Shown: one piece after another, positions 9,898-21,571 of the stretch
How the letters are laid out: each line of letters starts with the position of its first letter
Position numbering within the stretch: position 1 is the first letter of the stretch
NCBI GenBank assembly: GCA_024509875.1
Contig: JAMPIV010017539.1
Coordinates: 113,631-177,630 of the forward strand
DNA from: Oreohelix idahoensis
Taxonomy: Eukaryota; Mollusca; Gastropoda; Stylommatophora; Oreohelicidae
DNA length: 64,000 nucleotides
Direction of reading: 5' to 3'
Position numbers and translations under genes: made by a program
Notes under the pieces: generated by a model
Database searches by the model: none
What the model saw: only the letters and a program-made list of their open reading frames with translations
What the model was told of the DNA's origin: nothing

Positions 9898-12800
9898 TTG
9901 TTGCGTGCATATTTTGACACAGTTTCTACTTTAAGCTGCGGTCACCCGCTTCCCGCTCTCCCTGCGTCAATCGCGCATAATGGAAGGGGTGCTCTTGTTT
10001 TCAATAGAGGCTTAATAGATGGTACTCCGGTATCAGTTCTTTTCGATTCGGGGTGCACTACCATCGGAGTGAGGCAATCACTCGTAAATCCTTCTCGAGC
10101 TACAGGCAATGTAGTCAAATGTGTAACATTTGGTGGCACATTGGAGAAGTACTCCACTGCCATTATCAATATTGCTACGCCTTTCTTTACAGGAGAGGTG
10201 CAAGCATGTCTCTTGCCGAATCCGATCGCTGATCTTATCATCGGTCGCATTCATGGAGTGAAAGAATGCACTCCACAGCAAATTTCTAATTGGGAAAATG
10301 TTAATAAGCAATCTGCTAATGCAATAATCACTAGGGCTCAATCTCTTAATATGCCGCAATCTTCAAATACTGAAGATAATGATGCGCAGATCCAAGATGA
10401 TCCCTTGGAGATTTCCCATGATTCCTTTATAAAACAGCAGGAAGATGATCCTACTCTAAAGAAATTCTTTACTCTGGCAACAAAAGGTGATCCGAATAAG
10501 GATACAAATCGTAAATCTTGGATTACGATGAAGAATGGCGTACTTGTACGTATGGTACAAGACTCCGCTAAGTCCATTCATTCTCAAATCCTTGTGCCTA
10601 AAAATATGAGAGTTAAAATCTTACAGCACGCTCATGATTCGCAGTGTGCTGGACATATGGGTTTTTCACGCACTAAAGCTAGAGTTCTTGAATCTTTCTT
10701 TTGGTCTGCTGTGAATAAGGACATACGAATCTATTGTCGATCTTGTAAGGTATGTCAAGAGATTAAATCCAGAGGTCCATGCCATGATGCACCTATTCAG
10801 GCTGCAGACATTCCCATTCGACCATTTCAAAAAATGGCGATAGACATCATTGGTCCATTTAAGATAAAGTCTGCTAGAGGACACCAATTTATTTTGACGT
10901 GTGTTGATATGTGCACACGTTGGCCGGAGGCTGTTCCTCTAAAGAGCATAACTACTGCTGATGTCGCAGATGCTCTTTGGTTAATATTTTCTCGTCTGGG
11001 ATTTCCAGCAGAAATATTATCCAACCATGGTACCCAACTCATATCGGATACCATGTCTCAAGTAATGTCGACTCTTAAGATAGAGAGATCGCTGAGTAGT
11101 ATTTATCATCCTATGTCCAATGGGATGGTGGAACGTCTGAATAGAACTCTGAAAAACCTACTAGGTAAGATAACAGAAGATCATCCTCAGGATTGGGATA
11201 GGGTTTTACCCGCGGCTCTCTTTGCATATAGAGAGGTCGCCAACGAACATACAGGATTTTCTCCCTTTGAACTTGTCTTTGGCGCGAAACCACGAGGTCC
11301 TATGTCCTTACTTCATGATCTTATAACTGCTGATAATATTGTCGATGACACAAAATACTCTTATGAATATGTCATCGCACTTAGACACAAGATTATTGAA
11401 GCATGCAAATTGGCAACTGCTTCTTCTGAATTTGCGAAACAGAAGGCAAGGGAATTTGCCAATAAAAAGAGATGCTTGCGACAACTTTGTCCAGGTGACA
11501 AAGCATTTGTCTTGCTACCTTGTAGGGAAAATAGACTTCTTATTTCTTGGAAAGGTCCGTACGATATAATATCAAAAGTTTCCGATGTTGACTATATCGT
11601 CGATATTGACGGGAAGCGTAAAACCTTCCACATCAACATGCTCACGGAATTCCATGAACGTCCGGATTATTTACAACCTGTTTTCCAGGCAACGGACGAT
11701 TTTCCAGTCCAACATGGACAGTACTCATCTCTGTCAGTAATACAGGATGAGGAAACGAGTTTCTCGGATGTAAATCTACCTTTTCCAATGATTCCTCTTC
11801 ACTCTAATGAATCATGGAAAGATGTTGCAATTTCTCCCGAATTATCTCCAGGAGAGCAGAAACAAGTTTCTACTATGTTAGAACAATTTCAGGATGTCCT
11901 TACTGACATTCCTGGTCAAACTGATGTCATTCAACATGACATTATTCTTACTGACCATAGTCCTATAAGAGTCAGACCGTATCCTATCCCGATACATTTT
12001 CAAGCACAGGTAGAGAAAGAGTTGGATGAGATGATAGAGTTAAAAATTATTGAACCATCCACATCAGCATATTCTTCGACGATGGTTATTGTACGAAAAA
12101 AAGACAATAACATACGTCTTTGCGTGGATTATCGCAAATTGAACCAAGTGACGAAATTTGATGCTGAACCTATGCCTTTACTAGAAGAGCTACTTACGAG
12201 ACTATCGAATTCTCATTTCTTTACTAAACTCGATTTGTCTAAGGGATATTGGCAAGTTCCATTATCCGAACACGCCAAACCGTTTACTGCTTTTTCGACG
12301 CCTAGGGGTCTATTCCAATGGAATTTCATGCCTTTCGGTCTTATAAACGCCCCTGCAACATTCGTACGCATGATGCGTCGAATCCTATCTCATCGCTCAG
12401 ATGTCATTGCGTATCTTGATGACATCTGTCTTTTCAGTGATACTTGGAACGATCACTATAATGGGATAAATGAACTATTGTCTATCTTACGCGAGCATAA
12501 CCTGACAGCGAAACCATCGAAAGCATGTATTGGTTTTAGCGAAATATCTTTCTTAGGACACCGTGTTGGTCATGGGTTCCTAAAAACAGAAGACCATAAT
12601 ACAAGTAAGATACTTAACATTTCTATTCCTAAGACTAAAAAGCAAGTGCGAAGTCTCTTAGGTCTAATACAATTTTATGGACGATTCATTCCGAATCTGT
12701 CCTCCATTATGTCACCTCTTTCTTCCTTGCTAAAGAAAGGGTCTCCTAATGTAGTCCATTGGACTCAAGAATGTCAATCCTCTTTGGATAAGGTTAAAAC

Positions 12801-13223
12801 TATGTTTTCTACTTTACCTATCCTAGTATTGCCCTCTAAGGATAAGACATTTATTCTTCGTAGTGACGCTTCATCCACCGGGATTGGAGCAGCACTAATG
12901 CAAGAGTACTCTGGAACTCTGCATCCTGTGATGTATATTTCTCGTAAATTAAATGCCGCAGAGAAGAATACTCGGTCCTAGACCGTGAATTATTGGCTAT
13001 GGTTTGGTCAATCCTTAAACTGCAAAGATTTCTTCTTGGCGCGCATTTCATCGTGGAAACTGACCAGAAAGCTCTTACGGCTATTCAGAGTAAAAATCTG
13101 AAGAGCGCGAGATCAACGCGTTACGCAATTGCTCTGCAGCCATTTCATTTTTCGGTGCGAGCTATCCGTGGGTCAGAAAATGTGATGGCAGATATTTTGT
13201 CTAGATGCCCACATGATTCATAA
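9898..13223 (+). pseudogene. Element B pol: protease-integrase-reverse transcriptase-RNase H (Gmr1-like), one frameshift
   Basis: A single frame covers 9898-12981. In order it shows an aspartic protease (LFDSG, Asp codon 10045-10047), the integrase HHCC motif (HAHDSQCAGHMG...CKVCQ), the integrase core (AIDIIGP, then ILSNHGTQL, then NGMVERLN), a reverse transcriptase (LCVDYRKLN, KLDLSKGYWQVP, YLDD) and the start of RNase H (RSDASSTGIGAALM). One missing base near 12975 shifts RNase H into the frame of 12993-13223 (TDQKAL, then ADILSRCP). The second integrase acid, normally Asp in a DNG-type motif, is Asn here (codon 11023-11025). The frame opens without an ATG, and no gag lies upstream. The integrase-before-RT order marks it as Gmr1-like. 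Apart from the frameshift and the Asn it looks recently active. Confidence 0.88.
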
Positions 13224-15480
13224 CTGTTAAATTATATACCTAACTTGGATACAGTTGTTCCTATGTTGAAATGTGTACACATAGGTAATATCATATATTG
13301 ATTGTAACACTACTTAGCGGTTCATTGATATTTATTCACCGCTGATCTTTCAATGTTTTTTTTCGTCTTTGATGATCATGATGTTAAGATATCTTAGATG
13401 AAATTTATGTATAAACTAAAGTACAAATTGTGTCATTGCTAATATTGTAGTATGCGTTGGTGACACCTCTCTGGAAATATTTATACTTAGAGAAGTACTT
13501 TCTCTAAGGTCGGAAAACTTATGCTTATCATCTGCGCATTGTTATTGGTGCGTTGTGAGCCTATTGTATGTTGCTCCGAGATGTATTGCAAAAAAAAAAA
13601 AAAATGTACCATTTTTTTTTCCCGAGGCATATTTTGACGCACATATTACAAAAATCGATATGGCTATTTAATATGGAAAAGATATAGACATTCATTCATT
13701 TGTGTATGAAAATGCTGTCTATAGTAAAGCTAGATAACTCATGATTGATTTACACTTTTGATCATAGGAGTAATCGTTCTTGATATTGATTCGGCGCATG
13801 GATATGACACCCATGTCCGTACTTATTTGTTAGGGCCAGAAAATATATTAATTTGCTTATTATGTTTATGGCCTGAATTCATATGTATTACATATTATTA
13901 GTACAAGTAGAATCAGTCCTATATTGTATATTTTTGATGGGTAGGCAGGACTATATTCTTGTTATGCCGCTCTAGCGGAAGTATGAGTTGTCTTGACAAG
14001 TCGTGATGAGTTCCGAGGTACCGTTTACAATGGCGGTTACGCATTTTCCAGGGCTGGTAGATTCTTCAGTAAAAATGATTTACGAAGTGGTTTTTCTTCT
14101 GTAGGAGATTGTGTCTCTACTAGAGCTTGTGTTAGAGACTCTCCTAATGTACGGTACCATGTATGATTCGGACTCCAGGTAATTCCAGACCCTATTTTTG
14201 ATGATCTCATGTCGGTTAGACCTAGCTGGAATTTTGTGCTTCGCAACGCTAGGGTCACGTTTGTATCGACGAAGATGACGGGCTTCCATATAGCAGTTAT
14301 GTCTACGTGAAGTAACTGGATTACTGTAGAACTGTTTGGAGGAACTTTAAGAAATTATTCTTATACATTTCAAATTAACTTTGGCTTAGATATACCCTCC
14401 TGTGAGTGAGTGAGCGACAACTCAGGAAGGCGGCCATGTTACATTCCTGTCATCGTATTTTTGAATCACTGTCCAAAGAACGGGGCATGTATCTTACTAT
14501 TCGGACAGTGGCAAGGAGATCTCAATTTTGATAGAAACCCCTTATATGGTTTCATAATATGATATAAACTGTGAACATAAAGCAACTTTAGTTACTTACC
14601 GATCCGCCTTCACTGACGCGCTTAGTCAGATAGGGGATGCGGCCATTATGTATCATGACATTGGAAGCTATTGATGTACTACCCATTATTTATGAATGTG
14701 TCATGACTTGGGATCTACTATGTATGCCTGCAAATTGATGTGTCAACCTGTACCCATGATTTACTCGTTATGTCCCAGTGTGTGCGTCTAAATAAACTGT
14801 GTAAACAAAGATTCCAGCAGTCTGCATTGGTGCCTTGTAGACACAAGTGAATGAGTGTTTAGATTGGTCAGAACACGAACAGTACACCATTCGCGTTAAT
14901 CACACTCTACACTTCTACTCCATATCTACACCATCCTGCGTCGGTTGAATTGACCAAGTTTAGGGCCTGCTTCCCCTGGAGCCTTAGAGGGAAACTACTG
15001 CTTACAGCTGCCTTTGCCTTCCCTAACTCAGGACTAGGGTGAGTTACCCATTTACAGCTGGGTAGACTGGAGCATGCCTGATCTCAACAACTCTGTACAC
15101 TACAATTTACATATACAGTAGTGACACCACAAACAACATGTTACAGTGATTGATAGTGGAGCTTTACAGAATGACCACTTTACACAGCACTTTACAAAGA
15201 TATTCAATGGATGTACGGTGGTATGATTCTTTTCTGAGCCTGCGTTGGTGCAACTCTTCAATGGTCCTATGGTGTTTCGAATCTTCATGCGGTGGTGCGA
15301 TTCTTTGATGCGCCTATGGTGGTGCGAATCTTCACTGTGGAGATGTACTGGGCAGATGTGCTGCTCCGTCTGTGCTGGGTGTTGTAATACTCTTGCAAGG
15401 TTTAGCTGAGGTATCCTTGGTGCTCACTGGCTGTAGTGTTCTCTTGCAGCGTATGACTCTATACTACACTGTCTGTCAGT
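13224..15480. other. Non-coding: 3' region of B and leader of E
   Basis: No gene seen. A possible B LTR could begin near 13829 (TGTTAGGG) and contain the AATAAA at 14791-14796, but no matching copy was found to its left. From about 15190 to 15345 a degenerate tandem motif (gaatcttcatgcggtggtgcg type) repeats several times and belongs to the leader of E. A- and T-runs lie at 13590-13620. Confidence 0.45.
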
Positions 15481-15498
15481 ATCCTGCCGACGACGCCA
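15481..15498 (-). promoter_or_regulatory. Primer-binding site of element E, tRNA-Ser type
   Basis: The plus strand reads ATCCTGCCGACGACGCCA, which matches the 3' end of animal tRNA-Ser genes (CTGCCGAC...CG plus CCA) as I know them. It is separated by four bases (TTTG) from the LTR start at 15503. This fixes the 5' LTR on the right and the element on the minus strand. Confidence 0.75.
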
Positions 15499-15502
15499 TT
15501 TG

Positions 15503-16396
15503 TGACAGTGAGAAGACGATGTGTGAAGAAGAATAAGAATTCGTGTGTAATGTTGTCGTCACTCTCTCTGGCCTACTTTCACACACGTTCCGCAGTCACA
15601 GAAAAACTCTCTTGATGACAGGGATCCCACATTTATTAATGAAACCCTATCAGGTAGCATATGAATCATACAGAAAACAATGTTGTCCACAAGTTTACTT
15701 TGAAGGCAATTCCTAAGCAACACCATATAACCAAGCTATTTAGTATTCTCTACGTAACACCATATAATAACCCAGCACAGACTGCTGGACTCTCTCTATG
15801 TCGTTAGTTCTCTTAGCACAGACGCAACTATGCAAAAGCCCAAACCTCAGTTGGTTATCCTACGAGGGCTCGTTTTGCACAAGAACGATCTGGCTACTTC
15901 TCAGCTCTCTGACTGAAGCCTCTCACTCTTTCAGTTTAAATCTTCATCTGCACCCCTGTACCACATGATAGCCGCCACGTCAAAATGTCAGGGAAAGCTC
16001 CACCCATCCCTCTAGGGAGCAAATCAGGAGTCCTATGCTCAGTATGGATGACATGAGATCACATCTTAGTCAAGAGTATCTTCCTAATCGACACAACTCA
16101 AGGTCCGGCCACTAATGGGCTGTTACATCCCACGATATTCGTTGCCCTACTCACACTTCTTACGGTTTCGTGCTCAAAAAGGTGTTTTCTTCTGGTGTCA
16201 GACAGCGCCGAGATGTCTAACAACCGAGGGCTGTCTCCCATGTCTCACACGTCTGTCTTCTTCACGGATGGCAACGGTGTGTTTCGTTTAGATCGTCCAT
16301 TCCCGTGTGAGAATGCCACATGAGCGCAAATATACACCGTAGACAAGATCGACTAATTACTCAGTCTAAAATTACACCTTTCTGGCCACACCGTCA
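15503..16396 (-). repeat. 5' LTR of element E
   Basis: 894-bp partner of 5938-6830. It begins TGACAGT and ends ACCGTCA on the plus strand, directly beside the primer-binding site. Confidence 0.88.
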
Positions 16397-16660
<264 letters not shown>

Positions 16661-16756
16661 CCTTATTATTACTATTACTATAAATATTCACTGTTACTTT
16701 ATTCTTGTGACGTCTTTATATAGTTCTTATAGTATCTCTGATATTGTGTGTCTTAT

Positions 16757-18475
16757 TGTTAAAGTTAATGCACATGTTTATACTGGTGATTTCGTAATAG
16801 TGGTATTGTCCAACTGTTGTTGTTCCGAGCTATGTATAATAGAATAAGTCCCGCCCACACAGAGCTAGATTATTAAATATGAGTTATCATTGTCACTGGG
16901 TAGACACTCACACCACAAGGCACGTACATAAGAATCATGGACTGTGGTAAACGCCTGGTGACATTTAAATGTCGATTTATTAAGTCACAGCACGATCACG
17001 TTTACATTGATATACACACAGTCACATTACAAGTCATTGCAATACAATACTCTTCAACATTCATCAGCAGATCTATATCAAGGCCTAAAGTCCTCACGAC
17101 TCATCTCTGCGCTATAACACTGCGCTATAATACTGCACCCAGCAGTTCACATAAATTATGGCCTAAAGTCCTCATGACTCACTTATAATACTGCACCCAG
17201 CAGTTCACATAAATTATGGCCTAAAGTCCTCACGACTCATCTCTGCGCTAGACTTTTATACTGCCCTATAATACTGCACCCAGCAATTCACATAAATTAT
17301 GGCCTAAAGTCCTCACGACTCATCTATAATACTGCACCCAGCAGTTCACATAAATAATGGCCTAAAGTCCTCATGACTCACTTATAATACTGCACCCAGC
17401 AGTTCACATAAATTATGGCCTAAAGTCCTCATGACTCACTTATAATACTGCACCCAGCAGTTCACATAAATAATGGCCTAAAGTCCTCACGACTCATCTC
17501 TGCGCTAGACTTATAATACTGCACTATAATACTGCACCCAGCAGTTCACATAAATTATGGCCTAAAGTCCTCATGACTCACTTATAATACTGCACCCAGC
17601 AGTTCACATAAATAATGGCCTAAAGTCCTCACGACTCATCTCTGCGCTAGACTTATAATACTGCACCCAGCAGTTCACATAAATTATGGCCTAAAGTCCT
17701 CATGACTCACTTATAATGCTGCACCCAGCAGTTCACATAAATAATGGCCTAAAGTCCTCATGACTCACTTATAATACTGCACCCAGCAGTTCACATAAAT
17801 AATGGCCTAAAGTCCTCACGACTCATCTCTGCGCTAGACTTATAATACTGCACCCAGCAGTTCACATAAATTATGGCCTAAAGTCCTCACAACTCATCTC
17901 TGCGCTAGACTTATAATACTGCACCCAGCAGTTCACATAAATTATGGCCTAAAGTCCTCACGACTCATAATAGCTTCCTCAAAGCTTCACAAATACTTAA
18001 TATGGCCTGTCCCAATCCTGGACTCATAATAGCTTCCTCAAAGCTTCACAAATACATAATATGGCCTATCCACACAGCAAAAACATTAAGTCGACATTAT
18101 TCAAAGCACTACGTAGGCATACATCCTCGAAAAACACACACAGACAGCGTTGACCACTCCCGGTCCAACGCTCCGAATCCCTCTTCTCCTCTCCGGGATC
18201 ACACACTCTAGTCCCGCCAAAAAACCCAAAACGAGACTCCGCTGTTTTTGAACACAGCTCAAAAACAGTACAGAATAAATACATCTCAGCATTTGAGATA
18301 AAAGCGTTCGCACGCTTTCCTGTACTCTGTCACTCAAAATAAAAAGGATATGTTTCTATTATAACGTTAAACAAACCTCAGCTTAATCAGGTATACAAGT
18401 ATTGTAACTCATAATCTACTTTGCCCAAAAACATATTCAGAATTACTGCCCTTTTCATAGGATCAACTTGTTACA
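16757..18475 (-). repeat. 3' LTR of element C
   Basis: 1719 bp. From about 16970 onward it is nearly identical to the right LTR, including the order of minisatellite variants. The first ~200 bases differ strongly from the partner. The end is set by loss of identity after CTTGTTACA and by the CTTAT duplication. Confidence 0.82.
17085..17975. repeat. Minisatellite array inside the LTR of C
   Basis: About fourteen units of 58-72 bp with core actgcacccagcagttcaca followed by taaattatggcctaaagtcc. Short units end in actcactta and long ones in tctctgcgctagactta. The units are contiguous without spacers. Confidence 0.93.
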
Positions 18476-20494
18476 GTTTCCCACACACCCAGGAGAAAAA
18501 AAAATGATTCTATCATTTTTTTGAAAATTAACTCCCAAAACGAAAAAATTTAAAAGATAATGGAGTTCTAACATATGTTTTACAAAATTCATCTTATGAT
18601 AAGTCAGAAATAGTATATCTACAAAATATTAGCAGTAAATGTAAAGTAAATAACAATCATCCAACGTATGATTACTAAAATTAATCTATTAGAAAACCAA
18701 GCTAAGTATCTCAAAATTAATCTATTACAGAACTAAGTTAAGCATATACAATAATACTCAAACAAGCAACAAACAATAGTAATAGAAATGATAATATAAA
18801 CTAACAAAGTATAATTCGAAAAGAAGTAAAATATGAAATCATCATATGAAAAAACAACAAATAATATCACAATGTCACACTATGTGAAACAAATACAACT
18901 ATCCTGATCTAAAGTTACCTCATTACTTGAACAATACAAAGAATGAAAGTCTAAGTAGCGTAACAGAAAAAAGTATACACGAAGCATAAAGTGAGACAAA
19001 GATGAAACACGGAAGTATAAACAACATATCAGATCATGCTGAAAAGACAACAGACAAGATGTAAAGAGATGACGAATAGTCAACAAAGACAGATGAAAAG
19101 TAAAGATGCACATGTAGAAAAAGTTGTAACAATACCTTACAATAACTATTTAAATCACACATCATATAATATAAGTTAATACAACTACGATAAAAAATTA
19201 TAACACAAAATGACAAAGTATATCTATACTAACAACACAAGTGAAAAAAAAACTTATGACAAAAAGAATAGTAAGTAATTTAACCAAATTATAAAACTTA
19301 TGCATAACTAATAATAAATTATACAAGATATCGCACAAACAAAAAATAAAACGCTATCAAAAAGATTTGCACTGACTCAAAGTCACGCGCTAAATACAGA
19401 AAATACATCAAACATTAAAAACAATTGCAAGGAACTAATGTCACTACACATTACTAACCATAATATACAGATTAACATTGGCACAGAAAAAATATTACAC
19501 CGTTCAAAAAATACATTTTCAAAAAAAAAATACAAAAAAGTTTCGTATCACTAAGTTGCATAAAAAATTATTTCATTTACAACCAATTCAAGGCTATAGT
19601 AAATAAACTAACAATGAAATCGACTTCACGAAAATGAAGGACGTATGAACAATCTATCTCTAAACAGACACACATTAACAAATGTAAGTTTTTTTTTTCT
19701 CTTCAAAAAATATACATCACAAAAAACACATGAGAAAAAATTCAAGTGCTCATGAATTATCTAAAAGTAATTATTGCACCATTACAACTAATGAGTTTTG
19801 TGCATAGGGCTGGCAAACTCAACATGTACAAAAGTTGTCTTAACAAAACTGCTACAACAACAAAAAACCAAAACAAACAACTGCAAGTTCAACAGTGGAA
19901 TATAACTAACAATAGAAACACAAAATCATGGCAATCAAATAATGCATTAAATATTTCAAACGAAATTACATGTTATTGCAAAACAAGAACATATCATTTA
20001 TTATACTAACAAATACAAAAGAAAATTTTCACTGTTTACATAAATAAATAAAAAATCAGATGTAAATCTATAGCTTCCCTTTCCTGTCAACATTTCTTGA
20101 CCCTGAGCAAGTAAAACATCCGATGTTTAATGAGACGCTGAAAAAGTTACGCTTGAACGCACACAATGACCCAAAGTTGACCTCCTTTTCTCACAGTTAA
20201 TATGTCACAGGAGCCTTGACTGTTATCGTAAAGTCGCTTCTGTCAAAATATATGAATGAAAATTTCTATTTTAATGAATGGTGAAATCTAATGAGAAAAA
20301 ACGTAGAAGTCACAATGACAATTACCCTGTACTTTGGTCCTTGTAAAGCAATGGTCCTTTCACAATGCCCTCAGCTCTTCTTTTATAATCTCTAGACATC
20401 ACAGAAGACATTACTGCCGTAGGCTGAAACAAAATGTTACATTCACAACACCGAGACACTTTCTCGTGCTGAACAACATTATCAGACATAGTAT
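18476..20494. other. AT-rich 3' non-coding region of element C
   Basis: About 2 kb, very AT-rich, no gene seen. On the minus strand the sequence next to the LTR (GGGTGTGTGGGAAAC) serves as the likely purine-rich primer. Much of it is recognisably similar to 58432-59600 of element D, so it is an element part rather than host DNA. Confidence 0.6.
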
Positions 20495-21571
20495 TTAAAA
20501 CACCAGTGTTATTGTTACCTTGTTTATCTCTATTACAACTGACTCTGGGCTCATGTTGAGCAAAGTTAGCATACTTGCGCTTATTATTGTTACATGATGA
20601 AAATATTTATTACTACAGTTGCTTTGTTTACAAACAATGACTCTAGACTTTTGCTGAGTCAAGTTATGTAGAGAAACATGTGAAGAGCTATTATCTCTCT
20701 TTATATTCTTGTCAATTCCTCTATTATGACAAATGTTATGTCTATAACCCAAGTTAGCATTGTTGTTGTTAACATATCTTCTTTGACAAAAATGTCCACT
20801 AGACAAGACTTGCTTTCTAGTAGCAAAATCATTACCAGATTGATAGTTTTTCTTACAGTTATTTCTACTATAACTTACAGAATTCTTCGGATCAAAATGT
20901 TGAAATCCGCTAAATTGTTTACAATTCCTTGGAGAATCAAAATTACCACTTGATAAACTCCCTTGGTACTGTCTAATCTTGTGATTATATCTCTTACTAT
21001 CAATGTTCTTCTTTTCACCTATGGGAATATGTTTACCAATCCCGTCAAACTGGCTGTGCTGAGTTTGACAAGTAACTGAACCCTTAGAATGTTTATTTTC
21101 CTGCCCATAGTGGGTTTCATTCCTGGAAAATATAGTACTATGTTTATTCCCTGTTACAAGTTTATCAGAATCTGCAACAGTAAACACGTGATTGATTTTA
21201 GGAGCCTTAACTTTCAATTTCTCACATTTCTTTTCGTAATCAATAGAACTGGCTGAAACACAAGAATCTTTATTAGCCTGACGCCAAGAATTATCAATAG
21301 AGTCACTAGTACCACTAGCACTAGGGAAGTTGTATCTCCCACGAAAAGTTCTATGTTTACCATGTATGGCCTCTCTATGAGCAAAAAGTGTATGGGGCTG
21401 ACTTTTCGCAACTTTCTGTCTATCACTGTCAACATAGACAGAAGACCACATTTTTTTTTTATCCAAGACGATGTCAAGCAGGCCATTTACCCGTTTTCTG
21501 GCCTCTGCAATTTCAATATCTCTATGCGCAATCTCTTGACTAAGTTTCTTATTTAAATCATTAAGAGCCAA
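20495..21571 (-). CDS. Element C ORF2: basic, Asn/Ser/Lys-rich protein of unknown function
   Basis: 358 codons, first in-frame Leu/TTG at 21569-21571. The N-terminal ~35 residues continue a coiled coil (LNDLNKKLSQEIAHRDIEIA). The rest is polar and basic with scattered Cys, Asn-Tyr and Arg-Tyr (KIRQYQGSLSSGNFDSP, SGNDFATRKQVLSSGHFCQR). No DTG, zinc knuckle or polymerase motif is visible. The block YQGSLSS...KQF...SGNDF...LSSGHF has a clear counterpart in D (63200-64000), showing conservation as protein. It overlaps ORF1 by 19 bases in the -1 frame, so the two were probably one gag-like product, joined by frameshifting or split by mutation. Function unknown; RNA binding by the basic tail is a guess. 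Confidence 0.65.
   Translation of the reverse strand: MALNDLNKKLSQEIAHRDIEIAEARKRVNGLLDIVLDKKKMWSSVYVDSDRQKVAKSQPHTLFAHREAIHGKHRTFRGRYNFPSASGTSDSIDNSWRQANKDSCVSASSIDYEKKCEKLKVKAPKINHVFTVADSDKLVTGNKHSTIFSRNETHYGQENKHSKGSVTCQTQHSQFDGIGKHIPIGEKKNIDSKRYNHKIRQYQGSLSSGNFDSPRNCKQFSGFQHFDPKNSVSYSRNNCKKNYQSGNDFATRKQVLSSGHFCQRRYVNNNNANLGYRHNICHNRGIDKNIKRDNSSSHVSLHNLTQQKSRVIVCKQSNCSNKYFHHVTIISASMLTLLNMSPESVVIEINKVTITLVF

Larger units (their letters stand above)
5938..16396 (-). mobile_element. Element E: gag-only LTR retrotransposon with a Lin28-like gag, carrying nested insertions
   Basis: Two near-identical direct repeats (5938-6830 and 15503-16396), both TG...CA, bound the unit. The order on the minus strand is 5' LTR, primer site (15481-15498), leader, gag (9559-6869), purine-rich tract, 3' LTR. 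The gag stop lies only about 38 bases from the 3' LTR, so there is no room for a pol downstream. A 990-bp LINE fragment (8160-9149) and a plus-strand pol segment (B) interrupt the unit. The left flank is TATA and the right flank TACA, an imperfect 4-bp target duplication beside an AT microsatellite. Non-autonomy is inferred from the missing pol. Confidence 0.8.

Noticed and set aside
15481..15498. tRNA gene at the primer-binding sites (also 50682-50699)
   Set aside because: Only 18 bases of tRNA 3' end including CCA are present; no cloverleaf.
5938..16396. A true ambisense retroelement with gag and pol on opposite strands
   Set aside because: Primer site and purine tract both support the minus strand only, and a plus-strand pol could not be expressed from the same genomic RNA. 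A nested or composite insertion is simpler.
17085..17975. Regular repeats that might suggest a CRISPR array
   Set aside because: Units are contiguous without unique spacers, lie inside an LTR of a eukaryotic retrotransposon and are copied in both LTRs.
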